This document shows, piece after piece, positions 16,666-24,731 of a stretch of 36,295 nt of DNA. Below the pieces are notes generated by a model, which searched no databases, was not told the DNA's origin, and saw nothing but the letters and a program-made list of their open reading frames with translations. This stretch comes from an uncultured Fidelibacterota bacterium (GTDB lineage: Bacteria; Fidelibacterota; Marinisomatia; Marinisomatales; UBA1611). Positions within the stretch are counted from its first letter, which is position 1, and every line of letters begins with the position of its first letter. The stretch lies in the NCBI GenBank assembly GCA_902562835.1, contig CACEUX010000018.1:1-36295 (forward strand). Reading direction: 5' to 3'. The position numbers and the translations under genes were made by a program.

Positions 16666-17064
16666 CTACTGAACATGAATTTTAACACTATCAATCTGTC
16701 CATTATAAAAACCATAAATAAAGACCGTTGATCCTTTCATCTCTGGAAGTAAACCAACCATAGAAGTACCAACACCTTTTTTTGTATAGCTTAACGAATT
16801 AACAACAGGAAAATCTTCAGATTTTGTACCATCGTTCCAAGTAAAAGCATTCTCTGTCTTCCAGTCAATTCGTTCCATTTTAGAATTATTGGTAATTCCA
16901 TTTACCTTAAGTACTCGCTGTGTTTTGCCAGCTTTTATATTATAATCACCTGCCTCATTAATGAATACGGGATAATCCCGCTCATTTATTAATTCTATGT
17001 GAAAGGTGTGGTCTTGAGCGTTAGAAAACACGATTAACAAGATGAGTGGCACATATTTCAGCAT
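16666..17064 (-). CDS. Small exported protein, uncharacterised
   Basis: 132 residues with a signal peptide (MLKYVPLILLIVFSNA). The mature protein has alternating beta strands (FHIELINERDYPVFI, STVFIYGFYNGQIDSVKIHVQ) and looks like a small beta-rich domain. No conserved catalytic residue, Cys pair or family motif is seen. It is 54 nt upstream of the redoxin-dockerin gene, in the same direction, so it may be co-transcribed. I cannot assign a function. Confidence 0.6.
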   Translation of the reverse strand: MLKYVPLILLIVFSNAQDHTFHIELINERDYPVFINEAGDYNIKAGKTQRVLKVNGITNNSKMERIDWKTENAFTWNDGTKSEDFPVVNSLSYTKKGVGTSMVGLLPEMKGSTVFIYGFYNGQIDSVKIHVQ

Positions 17065-17120
17065 ATTAAAATATAACCATCATAGAAAGAACAAGAAACC
17101 AATAGGTGTTTATTTATAAG

Positions 17121-18491
17121 TTAATCCTGTTCAATTGTTTCCAGGTAATGATTCTTTAATTCTTCTATAAATTGTATTAACTCCATTCTCTTTTGAATAA
17201 TGGTAAATATGATAGCTCTCTGTCTATAGAATATGGATAGAAATTTCACATGCTGTTTATAGATCCTGATATTTTTATTATAATAGAGTGCAAAATTCCC
17301 GGACGGTATGAGGCTTAGGATAAAAACAGACACCAACACTATATCGTTCGTTAAATGCCAAAATATGATTATCTCAATAGTGTAGAAAATCACAAAAAGA
17401 ATCAACCCATACATTAGCTTCCAACTTGCCTCCTCTGCGTTTTCAGGTGCCGGACCACCTAGGTTTTTCTTAGCTATTATTAGCCTTGGAAGTCTATAAG
17501 GTAAATAACTAGTTATAACTCCCCATAAAAACAAGGGTGAACCAATTATTAAAAATAATATTGTACGAGTTTTACCCCATTTATTTTTCTCTTGTCTTGC
17601 AGGATCTAAGAATTCATCTCTGATATCAAGTTGTTTTAAAAGGCCAATATAATTATTTAATCTTTGTCTAAATTTTATTACTAAAGATGGTTCATTGTCC
17701 TTATACCATTGAACAGCATCAGTCATTATTTTTGTCGTTATGAAATCATCATTTTTATCATCAAGCTCCATACCAAGCTCAGTCATTAGTTCCATTTTAT
17801 ATATGAGCTCTAGACCTTCAACAATATCTTCTATCTCGTCAGTCTCGATATAATTTGTTAAACTATTTAATGAGGACTCTATGACCCCAGTTACTTTTTT
17901 TACTGTTTCTATACTTTTATTCTTGTAGTCTTCTTCAAATGCTTTAAGTTTTATTGGCCTACCATATCTGATCATAATATTGCTTCTGAAACGAACCATA
18001 TCAGAATAGCTTAGTCCAATTGGTATTATACAAATATTTAGGTTAAAATCATTTTTTGATTCTGCCTCTAAGCCAATTCTTGCAGCACCCGTCTTTATTT
18101 TTTCTAAAATACGCTTTCCCATAGAAACTCCTTCTGGAAAAATCAGAATAGCACCATTATTCTCAAGTATCTCATATCCCTGCTTAAATGAATTTTGGTT
18201 TTTATTCATATTTTTTTCATCATCCAATTTGCGATAGACAGGTACAAGAGGTAATCTACTCAATATCCAATTCTTTATTGGTGTATTGAAAAGCGTACTT
18301 TTCGCAAAAAAATGAAGTTTTCTTGGGGATAAAGATCCTACGATCAATGGATCCATAAAGAAATTTGGATGGTTAGCTACAAAAATGACAGGACCATTTG
18401 TTGGAACCATTTCTTTATTCTGTAAAGTTATTTGATTAAAAAATAACTTTATTGCTAATAAGGAAATATTATGTATTATTGAATAGAGCAT
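17121..18491 (-). CDS. PlsC-type acyltransferase with C-terminal membrane domain
   Basis: 456 residues. The acyltransferase domain (about 25-240) has the catalytic NHPNFFMD at 40-47 (an H-x5-D variant used by Bacteroidetes-type enzymes), the FPEGVSMGK substrate block at 117-125, and VPVYRKLDD around 82-90. It would acylate glycerol-3-phosphate or lysophosphatidate. The C-terminal third (about 310-420) holds three or four membrane segments and a PENAEEASWKLMYG linker, so it is much longer than plain PlsC. It starts 5 nt after the DMT transporter gene stops and shares that transcript. Substrate position cannot be read from sequence. Confidence 0.9.
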   Translation of the reverse strand: MLYSIIHNISLLAIKLFFNQITLQNKEMVPTNGPVIFVANHPNFFMDPLIVGSLSPRKLHFFAKSTLFNTPIKNWILSRLPLVPVYRKLDDEKNMNKNQNSFKQGYEILENNGAILIFPEGVSMGKRILEKIKTGAARIGLEAESKNDFNLNICIIPIGLSYSDMVRFRSNIMIRYGRPIKLKAFEEDYKNKSIETVKKVTGVIESSLNSLTNYIETDEIEDIVEGLELIYKMELMTELGMELDDKNDDFITTKIMTDAVQWYKDNEPSLVIKFRQRLNNYIGLLKQLDIRDEFLDPARQEKNKWGKTRTILFLIIGSPLFLWGVITSYLPYRLPRLIIAKKNLGGPAPENAEEASWKLMYGLILFVIFYTIEIIIFWHLTNDIVLVSVFILSLIPSGNFALYYNKNIRIYKQHVKFLSIFYRQRAIIFTIIQKRMELIQFIEELKNHYLETIEQD

Positions 18492-18496
18492 TCATT

Positions 18497-19342
18497 TCAC
18501 TTCACTTTTTCCCTAACAATGATAAAGATAGTATAAAATATTACCATTGAACCAATTATAAAGTTATACGATACGTTTTCATGAAATATCAACAACCCTG
18601 CAATGGCTGAAAACGGAACCTGAATATAACTTGTTGTTGCAGCACGTCCTGCAGGCAGTAACTTGTACCCAAACGTTAAAAATATTTGTCCCAATTGTGA
18701 ACATATTCCAACTAGAATCAACACTATCCATATATCAATGGTAGGTTGTGTCCATACGTTATATGTGAGAACAAAACTTAGGGGTACAGTGAATAAGGGA
18801 AAATAGAACATGATCACATAAGGTGATTCTTTTAGATTTGATGCCATACGGACCATTACGTACGCAAGACCTGTCAAAAATGAACCTATTATTGCAATAG
18901 TTAAATCCGTGGTATGAAATACTGAATCTTGATAAATGAATGGCAGATCTAAAATTATATAGACACCTATAAAACCTAGCAGAATGGCCAGATACAAAAC
19001 TTTCCCAATATTCTCAGATATAAGAACCGATGCCAATAAGGCGGTAAAGATCGGATATAGATATTGAATTACTGTTGCCTCTGGTAATGAAAATCGTTGA
19101 ATCGATTCAAATACTAAAAATAATGCCACAGTTCCCACAAAACCTCTTATGGCTAATATTTTTTTATTATTACCCCATAAATAAACATTATTTCTTCTAA
19201 TAAGGATGTAAGAAAAAATGAATGTGATCACACCCCTCATGAAAACGATCTGTATCGTTTCCATATGCTGACCAGCAATTTTCACAAAGACGGTCATAAG
19301 GCAAAAAAATAATGCACTCAGTAGGATATATATATAACCCAT
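18497..19342 (-). CDS. EamA-family (DMT) transporter
   Basis: 281 residues with about ten membrane helices arranged as two EamA halves, roughly 3-130 and 145-278. FFCLMTVFVKIAGQ starts the first half and RMASNLKESPYVIMFYFPLF and FGYKLLPAGRAATTSYIQVP lie in the second. Proteins of this drug/metabolite family move small organic molecules or amino acids; the substrate is unknown. It lies 5 nt upstream of the PlsC-like gene in the same direction and 32 nt downstream of a small exported-protein gene, so a three-gene string is likely. Confidence 0.9.
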   Translation of the reverse strand: MGYIYILLSALFFCLMTVFVKIAGQHMETIQIVFMRGVITFIFSYILIRRNNVYLWGNNKKILAIRGFVGTVALFLVFESIQRFSLPEATVIQYLYPIFTALLASVLISENIGKVLYLAILLGFIGVYIILDLPFIYQDSVFHTTDLTIAIIGSFLTGLAYVMVRMASNLKESPYVIMFYFPLFTVPLSFVLTYNVWTQPTIDIWIVLILVGICSQLGQIFLTFGYKLLPAGRAATTSYIQVPFSAIAGLLIFHENVSYNFIIGSMVIFYTIFIIVREKVK

Positions 19343-19374
19343 TACTTTTCTAATGTCTTAATGGTCAATGACCA

Positions 19375-19866
19375 TTACGAAGAAGGCCATCCGCCAAAAG
19401 GCATTGTGGCTAATCCAAATACCCCATAAACACTTATCAATCTTTCACCCAATAGCGATTGTCCATCTTCTAAAAAGTCTACTTTGTCGTACGAGAATGG
19501 TATGAAAGGTATTCCGATCCACATTTTGCTCTTTTTATACTTTTTCCTTCCATTTCCATATAAAAATCCAGAGCCATATCCAGCTAGGCCAAGGATAGAA
19601 ATCTGAAAATCATTGTAAAAATATAATCTCTTAATTTTTGTTTTTGTATATAATCTTGCACCCAGAGTTATTCCTGGGTATATCAATTCCATTAAATAGG
19701 TAGGTTCATTTCTGATCAGGTCTGAGATAATTTCGCTGATGGTAAGTTGTGTAGAAAAAGATAATGTTCTATGATTAGTTAATCCTATCTGAACACCAGG
19801 GCTATAGTAAAATTCTGATCTGAGATAGGATGTTATTATCAGTACAAGAATGATTTTATAGTTCAT
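19375..19866 (-). CDS. Small exported protein with beta-barrel-like character, unassigned
   Basis: 163 residues. The first 15 residues (KIILVLIITSYL) are a signal-like hydrophobic segment. The rest alternates short strands and loops, such as YSPGVQIGLTNHRTLSFSTQLT and GAGYGSGFLYGNG-like glycine-rich turns, with a final AGLATMPFGGW-like end; this could be a small outer-membrane-type barrel, which is inference. No catalytic motif is visible. The gene ends 32 nt before the DMT transporter gene starts. Confidence 0.55.
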   Translation of the reverse strand: MNYKIILVLIITSYLRSEFYYSPGVQIGLTNHRTLSFSTQLTISEIISDLIRNEPTYLMELIYPGITLGARLYTKTKIKRLYFYNDFQISILGLAGYGSGFLYGNGRKKYKKSKMWIGIPFIPFSYDKVDFLEDGQSLLGERLISVYGVFGLATMPFGGWPSS

Positions 19867-19932
19867 TTTATTAATATTATCATGCTAATCATATTCATTG
19901 AATCTAATAAACAGTCAATGACAACAAAATGA

Positions 19933-20250
19933 CTACTTACTTTTCCCTACAAAGTATCCCCTCACGCTATTGAAACCAAGCCAGTTAAAAAAAAGATCAA
20001 ATAATTTATTCAGCCAACTTTCACGTGCCCAATCATTAGGCAAATACAATTCTAAAAATTCCCATCCAATTGATATTAACCACATGTGTACAGTTTTTAT
20101 CATTGGGATTAAAGAAAGAATTCCGTATTCTACAAAATGTATCAAACTATAATGATTGATAGGGTTGGAGAAGATGTAAACTGGGTCATGATATTGAAGT
20201 GAGCCAATACTTGACTGTGAAAAGATTGTGATCAGAGTAATCTGCAACAT
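19933..20250 (-). CDS. Small membrane protein, VanZ/PSS-like remote resemblance only
   Basis: 105 residues. Hydrophobic segments near 1-15, 40-60 and 60-75 are followed by an amphipathic region with EFLELYLPNDWARESWLNKLFDLFFNWLGF. That WEFLE...W...LFDLF-N-LG pattern faintly recalls VanZ-like proteins and phosphatidylserine-synthase-type membrane enzymes, where an acidic-aromatic stretch and a lone Asp-Asn pair sit at a membrane edge. The match is too weak to name. It starts after a large AT-rich gap and stops 66 nt before the next gene's start. Confidence 0.6.
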   Translation of the reverse strand: MLQITLITIFSQSSIGSLQYHDPVYIFSNPINHYSLIHFVEYGILSLIPMIKTVHMWLISIGWEFLELYLPNDWARESWLNKLFDLFFNWLGFNSVRGYFVGKSK

Positions 20251-20566
20251 AAAACCCTGAAAATTAAATAAAGTATATTATGTTAATAGTGAAAAAAAAG
20301 ACTCTGAAATTACTAAGCCCTTTTTAATTACGATGAAATTAATATACTGATGAAAGCAACAAGTAAGTTGTCAATTCAATAGATAAATATCTCAAAATTA
20401 ATCTCCTTTAAAATTTTAGATGGCTTTATCTGAGAATATGCTTTTTTAAATGATATTCAACCAACAAACCATAAAAACAATTGAGACAATTAATCAACCA
20501 TTAAATCATTATAACTGAATAAAAACCTGTAAAAATAAATTAAAATTTTTAAGTTGTTTAAAATAC
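20251..20566. other. AT-rich intergenic stretch, no gene seen
   Basis: About 316 bases between the cupin gene at 20567 and the gene at 19933, both on the minus strand. It contains long A/T runs and no open frame that I would support. On the minus strand an AAGGAG site and a TTG-led 18-codon frame occur near 20409-20352, but nothing supports translation. It likely holds the promoter of the gene starting at 20250. Confidence 0.6.
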
Positions 20567-20923
20567 TCAATCTCTATTGACCGTATCTGGATTAAATGCA
20601 GGCATACAGACGGCTATATATTTTGTATTTTTTTTTGGTGTGCTATAGCGTATCCATTCACCAGCATGGGTGATGATCGCCTGGCCAGATGATACGCATA
20701 TAGTTTCGTCTTCCGTCTCAACCTGGAGTTCCCCTTCCAGTACAATGGTATATTCATTAAAATCAGGTTTTTGACCAGGTTCTATCCAGCCCTGCGGTGA
20801 ACTCATTTCCGCTATACTTACATCACATGTTTTAGTATTAACAAGACCAATAAACTCCTTTATGACCTTTGGTTTATTGCCAACTGGCTCTATAATTGTT
20901 GGATTATTTATAATTTTTGGCAT
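20567..20923 (-). CDS. Small cupin protein, end of a coupled three-gene set
   Basis: 118 residues forming one cupin barrel. Visible elements are EMSSPQGWIEPGQKPDFNEYTIVLEGELQV, with the acidic E-Y and the L-E-G-E turn, and the second motif SSGQAIITHAGEWIRYS, with a lone His. Only part of the usual HxH/E ligand set is present. The ATG overlaps the stop of the upstream MORN gene by 1 nt (TAATG), indicating translational coupling. No signal peptide, so it is cytoplasmic, unlike its exported neighbour. Function unknown. Confidence 0.82.
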   Translation of the reverse strand: MPKIINNPTIIEPVGNKPKVIKEFIGLVNTKTCDVSIAEMSSPQGWIEPGQKPDFNEYTIVLEGELQVETEDETICVSSGQAIITHAGEWIRYSTPKKNTKYIAVCMPAFNPDTVNRD

Positions 20924-21333
20924 TATTGTTCCATTATTTCGTTACAATTTTCTGTTTCACAATTTTTCAATTGAATAATCTTACCATTTTTGTAAAGCAT
21001 TTCAGCATATTTATTACCATCTTTCTTCCATTCTGTCCAAAAACCATGCTTAACTGAATTCACATAACTACCTTTTGACTTTTTAACTCCATTTTCCCAC
21101 CATCTGGTCCAAGTACCATTTTTACCTTCCTTATCAATTGTACCTACGAATTCAGTATGGTTTGATCTATCATGACCAAAGTATCTATAAACTTCTCCAA
21201 TGACAGGTTCATTTGTTATAGGCCTGAAGTATGCACCATTCTTTTCTACTAAATGATTTATAAAAAACATCTCTTGATCTGAAGCAATGCATATTGCACT
21301 TAGAGCTATTACTTTAATAATGATTCTGATCAT
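20923..21333 (-). CDS. Exported MORN-variant protein
   Basis: 136 residues with a signal peptide (about 1-18, VIALSAICIAS). It carries tandem MORN-variant units of the YwqK type: FVGTIDKEGKNGTWTRWWENG, KKSKGSYVNSVKHGFWTEWKKDG and KYAEMLYKNGK. These repeats form a beta-sheet ladder that often binds partners or membranes; some YwqK-like proteins act as antitoxins, but nothing here shows that. The ATG overlaps the stop of a 35-residue upstream reading frame by 4 nt and its own stop overlaps the next cupin ATG, so it is in a tightly coupled set. Confidence 0.8.
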   Translation of the reverse strand: MIRIIIKVIALSAICIASDQEMFFINHLVEKNGAYFRPITNEPVIGEVYRYFGHDRSNHTEFVGTIDKEGKNGTWTRWWENGVKKSKGSYVNSVKHGFWTEWKKDGNKYAEMLYKNGKIIQLKNCETENCNEIMEQ

Positions 21334-21437
21334 TTTTTTCTATTTTTCCACATAACAAAAAACAGACCAGCAGGGACTGCAATAAAGGCAGCAACTAATA
21401 AAAACAATTCGAATTGCACCGCATAATTTATAGGCAC
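21330..21437 (-). CDS. 35-residue single-span membrane protein (GTG start)
   Basis: The frame begins at a GTG and gives about 35 residues with one strongly hydrophobic span, VQFELFLLVAAFIAVPAGLF, followed by a positive tail WKNRKK, the topology expected for a small inner-membrane peptide. Its stop overlaps the ATG of the MORN gene by 4 nt (ATGA), an arrangement of translational coupling that supports it being real. There is no clear Shine-Dalgarno, and a stop lies nine codons upstream of the GTG. Function unknown; start and translation are uncertain. Confidence 0.5.
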   Translation of the reverse strand: MPINYAVQFELFLLVAAFIAVPAGLFFVMWKNRKK

Positions 21438-21492
21438 GAATTGAAAGAAAATAACATACTAATTCAAACATATGGCTTTATAATATTTATCT

Positions 21493-21672
21493 ATGCTTTC
21501 GAGAGTTTTTTTAATTAAACAAGGTAAGTGTTGTGGTAATGGATGTCTAATGTGTCCATATACTGAAAAACACAGTGGCAAAAGCAATCAGGTTAGAAAG
21601 GAGGTTATTATTGATCTAGAAGATTGGGAAAAGGAAGAATTAAAAATAATAGATGGATCAAAGACCAAATAA
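21493..21672 (+). CDS. DUF5522-like small cysteine protein
   Basis: 59 residues, beginning MLSRVFLIKQGKCCGNG. The cysteine block KCCGNGCLMCPY (Cys13, Cys14, Cys18, Cys21) followed by a basic patch resembles DUF5522, a short zinc- or cluster-binding type of protein with a CCGxGCxxCPY signature; this is recalled from the family and not checked by search. The remainder, NQVRKEVIIDLEDWEKEELK, is charged. The gene stands alone on the plus strand among minus-strand genes and ends in an 11-bp stem terminator whose stem includes its stop codon. Function unknown. Confidence 0.82.
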   Translation: MLSRVFLIKQGKCCGNGCLMCPYTEKHSGKSNQVRKEVIIDLEDWEKEELKIIDGSKTK

Positions 21673-21712
21673 TCCTAACTACTGATCAATGATTAGATGA
21701 ATAGTTAGGATT
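21671..21712 (+). terminator. Stem-loop terminator after the DUF5522-like gene
   Basis: AATCCTAACTA pairs perfectly with TAGTTAGGATT across a 20-nt loop. The stem begins inside the stop codon of the DUF5522-like gene and is followed by a T-rich run (TTATTATTCTT). The long loop and mostly A/T pairs make it a weaker terminator than the others in this window. Confidence 0.65.
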
Positions 21713-21744
21713 ATTATTCTTGTGGTCTTACGTTGGTTTGAAAC

Positions 21745-21840
21745 CTATTTCTGCTTACGGTATTGTTTCCAGTGATCTTTAGGTTTCTTCTCACCGAGAA
21801 TGAATTTCTCGAGTGAACTCAGTGTTTTTAAAAAAGACAT
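21745..21840 (-). CDS. 31-residue basic small protein
   Basis: A short frame from ATG at 21840 to a TAG, preceded by a good GAGGAGC Shine-Dalgarno about 7 nt before the ATG. The sequence opens with an amphipathic hydrophobic segment (SFLKTLSSLEKFILG) and closes with a basic, Lys/Arg/His-rich tail (EKKPKDHWKQYRKQK). It could bind a membrane surface or a nucleic acid; I know no family. The ribosome site and absence of any other feature in this gap are the support. Translation is not proven. Confidence 0.55.
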   Translation of the reverse strand: MSFLKTLSSLEKFILGEKKPKDHWKQYRKQK

Positions 21841-21907
21841 ACTATGCTCCTCTATTACTGTTTTAAATATACCAATATTTAGTTTTATTAAAAAATCAAC
21901 CATAAGT

Positions 21908-22963
21908 CTATTTTAATAATATCATCTTCTTGGTCTGTATCAGACCATCCACCTCTATGCTGTATAGATAAACGCCTGCTGATACTGACTGCCCTGCTTG
22001 ATTCGTAGCATTCCATTGAACGGATCTATGACCCGCACCCTGACCTTCTTCAAGAAGGTTTTTCACTAGATTTCCATTCATATCATAGACACTTATATTT
22101 ACTATCGCATCCTTTGAAAGCTCATAACTGATAGTGGTAACTGGGTTAAAAGGGTTTGGATAATTTTGATGTAAGATCATTATTCTTGGTAATAATAAAT
22201 CTGTACTATTCCCAAGTGTGATACAATCTCCGTTAGCAGCCCCTGGTGTTGGGTTCGTATAGCAACCAACGCCATTAGCATCGAAACTCTGAGATAACTC
22301 AACTCCATCCAGTTCTTGTGACTCTCCTAAGGTCACTATTAAGCTGTTATTATCAGGGTCGGCAAATACTATGATATCTCCATCAACATTCAGACCAGAT
22401 GAAAAGCTACTGTCTTCATCCTCATATCCGGTCCAGTACCCACCCGCAGGGATGATCACTGCTTCAAAGGTAAGATCTTCTAGGTCCTCTGAATTATCCA
22501 ATTGAAATCCTTCTAGTGAGCAGTCTGTATCTCCTGAATTAAACAATTCAATATAATCTTCTGGGTCTCCAGATGTATGAGCCTCACTCACATATACGAT
22601 TCCTAAATCACAGGGGTCAGTTAAAATAGCGGTTTCTAAAGCGCCTTCATCTATCCACTGGGCAATAAGCTCAATTTCTTCGGTACTAAGTTCATCACTA
22701 TTTCCAGGAGGCATATCCCCACTGCTTATTTCCTGCCATAGGATACTTGATGCATGATCACCTGGTATCACAACATCTCCATTATGGCTACCAACTATTA
22801 GACTATCATAATTAGCAAGATCTAGACCACCATAATAAGCTCCACCATTAATGTGGCAACTAATACAATTATCATTAAATATCGTCTGCACTTGTGTGTA
22901 ATAGTCTACCTGTGCATACGATGGAACCATTGTAAGAATTAAATAAATTATCGTCCGTTTCAT
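21908..22963 (-). CDS. Exported haem c-motif protein with lamin-tail domain and Por-type sorting signal
   Basis: 351 residues from the ATG at 22963, which has an AAGAGG site 7 nt upstream; an ATG seven codons earlier is less likely. Signal peptide about 1-17. A single c-type haem site, CISCH, at 33-37 starts a planctomycete-type cytochrome domain (about 20-105) with MPPGNSDELSTEEIELIAQWIDEGA. Then a lamin-tail-like domain (about 115-245) with VYVSEAHTSGDPEDYIELFN and LEGFQLDNSEDLEDL. The last 85 residues are a Por/T9SS-type sorting domain: NYPNPFNPVTTISYELS and GVYLYSIEVDGLIQTKKMILLK. It is likely secreted and attached to the cell surface. Confidence 0.92.
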   Translation of the reverse strand: MKRTIIYLILTMVPSYAQVDYYTQVQTIFNDNCISCHINGGAYYGGLDLANYDSLIVGSHNGDVVIPGDHASSILWQEISSGDMPPGNSDELSTEEIELIAQWIDEGALETAILTDPCDLGIVYVSEAHTSGDPEDYIELFNSGDTDCSLEGFQLDNSEDLEDLTFEAVIIPAGGYWTGYEDEDSSFSSGLNVDGDIIVFADPDNNSLIVTLGESQELDGVELSQSFDANGVGCYTNPTPGAANGDCITLGNSTDLLLPRIMILHQNYPNPFNPVTTISYELSKDAIVNISVYDMNGNLVKNLLEEGQGAGHRSVQWNATNQAGQSVSAGVYLYSIEVDGLIQTKKMILLK

Positions 22964-23021
22964 GGTATACCTCTTGTATTCCAATTAAATCTACATATTA
23001 TTTTTGTAATTAAATTAGTCT

Positions 23022-23549
23022 ATGGATAAAACTGATTTACGCGATGGTATATACATAAAGACCCCTGACATTCATTCGACTGCATTTATTGCAGATGGTG
23101 CAATAGTTATTGGAGACGTGATACTTAAGAAAAATTCCTCCATATGGTACAACACTGTTGTGAGAGCTGATATTAATAACATTGTCATAGGTGAGAGATC
23201 AAATATTCAAGATAATTCAGTTATTCACCTTGAAAATGACCAAGGTGTTATTGTAGGCAATGATGTAACCGTAGGGCATAATGTTATTTTACATGGATGT
23301 AAAGTCGGCGATGGCGTGCTTGTGGGCATGGGAGCTGTCATAATGAATGGTGTAGATATTGGCAAAGGTTCTGTGATAGCTGCTGGTGCAGTTATCAAAC
23401 AGAATATGGTCATTCCTAAATATAGTTTAGTTGTGGGTGTTCCGGGTAAAATCGTTAAAGAACATTCAATCGAGGTATATGATCAAAATGTTAAATGGGC
23501 AGAAAAATATGTCAAACTAGCAAATATTCATCGTCAACATAGATATTAA
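23022..23549 (+). CDS. Gamma-carbonic anhydrase-type hexapeptide-repeat protein
   Basis: 175 residues of left-handed beta helix built from hexapeptide repeats, as in YrdA/PaaY/CaiE. The three metal-ligand histidines of gamma carbonic anhydrases are at 69 (SVIHLE), 86 and 91 (VGHNVILHG). Later repeats include VLVGMGAVIMNGVDIGKGSVIAAGA, and the C-terminal helix carries DQNVKWAEKYVKLA. Activity as carbonic anhydrase is possible but often unproven for this branch; thioester or acyl transfer partners also occur. The ATG is 58 nt from the divergent haem-protein gene, and the stop meets the next gene's stop directly. Confidence 0.92.
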   Translation: MDKTDLRDGIYIKTPDIHSTAFIADGAIVIGDVILKKNSSIWYNTVVRADINNIVIGERSNIQDNSVIHLENDQGVIVGNDVTVGHNVILHGCKVGDGVLVGMGAVIMNGVDIGKGSVIAAGAVIKQNMVIPKYSLVVGVPGKIVKEHSIEVYDQNVKWAEKYVKLANIHRQHRY

Positions 23550-24689
23550 CTATTCTTCATAGTTTAATTCGCTATCCGTCTTAATTATAGTTCCACCCCA
23601 CGTCCCAATAATAAAACCATCATCAGAAGTTCTGTTAATATCAAAACCACCTAGACCATTTGCATAGATATTAACTGTCTCCTCTAAAGGACCCCACTTG
23701 TGAATCCAGGTCCCGTTGTTCTTATGTTCTGCCGTCCATGCAATACCCCCATTTGATGTTGTTGTTATTGAAAAATAGGGAATGCGTTCTATGAAGTTTA
23801 AACCTGGCCAAGAATTCTCTTCTAATAAGTTACCGTCATCATCTATCTTCATGTAAAGAACTTTTGCAACAGAGCCACAGGATAAAACATCATAATCATG
23901 ATCACATTTATCACCGATCAAAGCAAATCCACCTTCTTCTAAACTAACAATATCATCTGCTTTTTCCATGTAGGGACCACCAAATGTCTTTTCCCATATT
24001 AATGCACCATTCTTTTTTACTTTTACTACCCAGAAATCCTTATAATACATAAAGTTAAAGGCACAGTCATAGTTTTGATTGCCATGACTTTTCTCACCAG
24101 CGATCATTAACATCCCATCAGGAGCCTCTATGATAGAGCGGAAGATATCATCTTCGCATTCACTGCCAAACCACCGCCTATTCAATACGCTACCGGTTGA
24201 ACTAAATTTTACAAATTGTGCTTGCCCAGCCCCTGGTCCACCCACTGCATAATATGATCCGTTACTATGCTCTATAGCGTCCTCATAGAAAGGGTATCCG
24301 CCTACAGTATGGCTCTCATTTTTCCACTCTTCTATACCATTGGAATCAGCTTTAACAATACCCTCCCAACTGCAATAGAGATATCCTCCATCACTAGTTT
24401 GTATTACTGATCTTGTATAACCAAAATCCCCAAGAGAATATGTATTTTGCCATTCTTCATCACCATAACGATCAAGTTTTAATAGCCATGCCTGACCACC
24501 TAAACCTCCTGCTACTATATAACCACCATCATTTGTCTGTCTAACTGAAGACTTTATATTTTCAATGTATTTCTCAAAAGTTATGATGGATTCTTGCTCA
24601 GATTCTGTCGTTGAATTATTTGTACCCTCATCACATCCTGAAAAAAATATGATACAAATAATCAAACATAATAATAGGTCTTTAAGCAT
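23550..24689 (-). CDS. Repeat-containing lipoprotein (delta-60/propeller-like)
   Basis: 379 residues. Signal peptide with lipobox FFSGC near residue 19, so it is a lipoprotein. The mature part has repeated units of about 45-50 residues: SVRQTNDGGYIVAGG, VIQTSDGGYLYCS, SIIEAPDGMLMIAGE, and TTSNGGIAWTA, each followed by a variable strand ending in a WLLKLDRYGDEEWQN-like turn. Such repeats occur in Bacteroidetes/archaeal proteins and probably fold as a propeller or solenoid. It has many Trp and Gly residues and no enzyme motif. It follows the carbonic-anhydrase-type gene in convergent orientation and stands alone. Confidence 0.85.
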   Translation of the reverse strand: MLKDLLLCLIICIIFFSGCDEGTNNSTTESEQESIITFEKYIENIKSSVRQTNDGGYIVAGGLGGQAWLLKLDRYGDEEWQNTYSLGDFGYTRSVIQTSDGGYLYCSWEGIVKADSNGIEEWKNESHTVGGYPFYEDAIEHSNGSYYAVGGPGAGQAQFVKFSSTGSVLNRRWFGSECEDDIFRSIIEAPDGMLMIAGEKSHGNQNYDCAFNFMYYKDFWVVKVKKNGALIWEKTFGGPYMEKADDIVSLEEGGFALIGDKCDHDYDVLSCGSVAKVLYMKIDDDGNLLEENSWPGLNFIERIPYFSITTTSNGGIAWTAEHKNNGTWIHKWGPLEETVNIYANGLGGFDINRTSDDGFIIGTWGGTIIKTDSELNYEE

Positions 24690-24731
24690 TATAAAAATTA
24701 ATTAACTAGACTTCAAACCTTTACATTATTA

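Noticed and set aside
20341-20420. Leader-peptide-like frame or promoter on the minus strand with AAGGAG and TTGACA
   Set aside because: Only 18 codons, TTG start, and the -10 box does not fit the TTGACA spacing; not enough to call.
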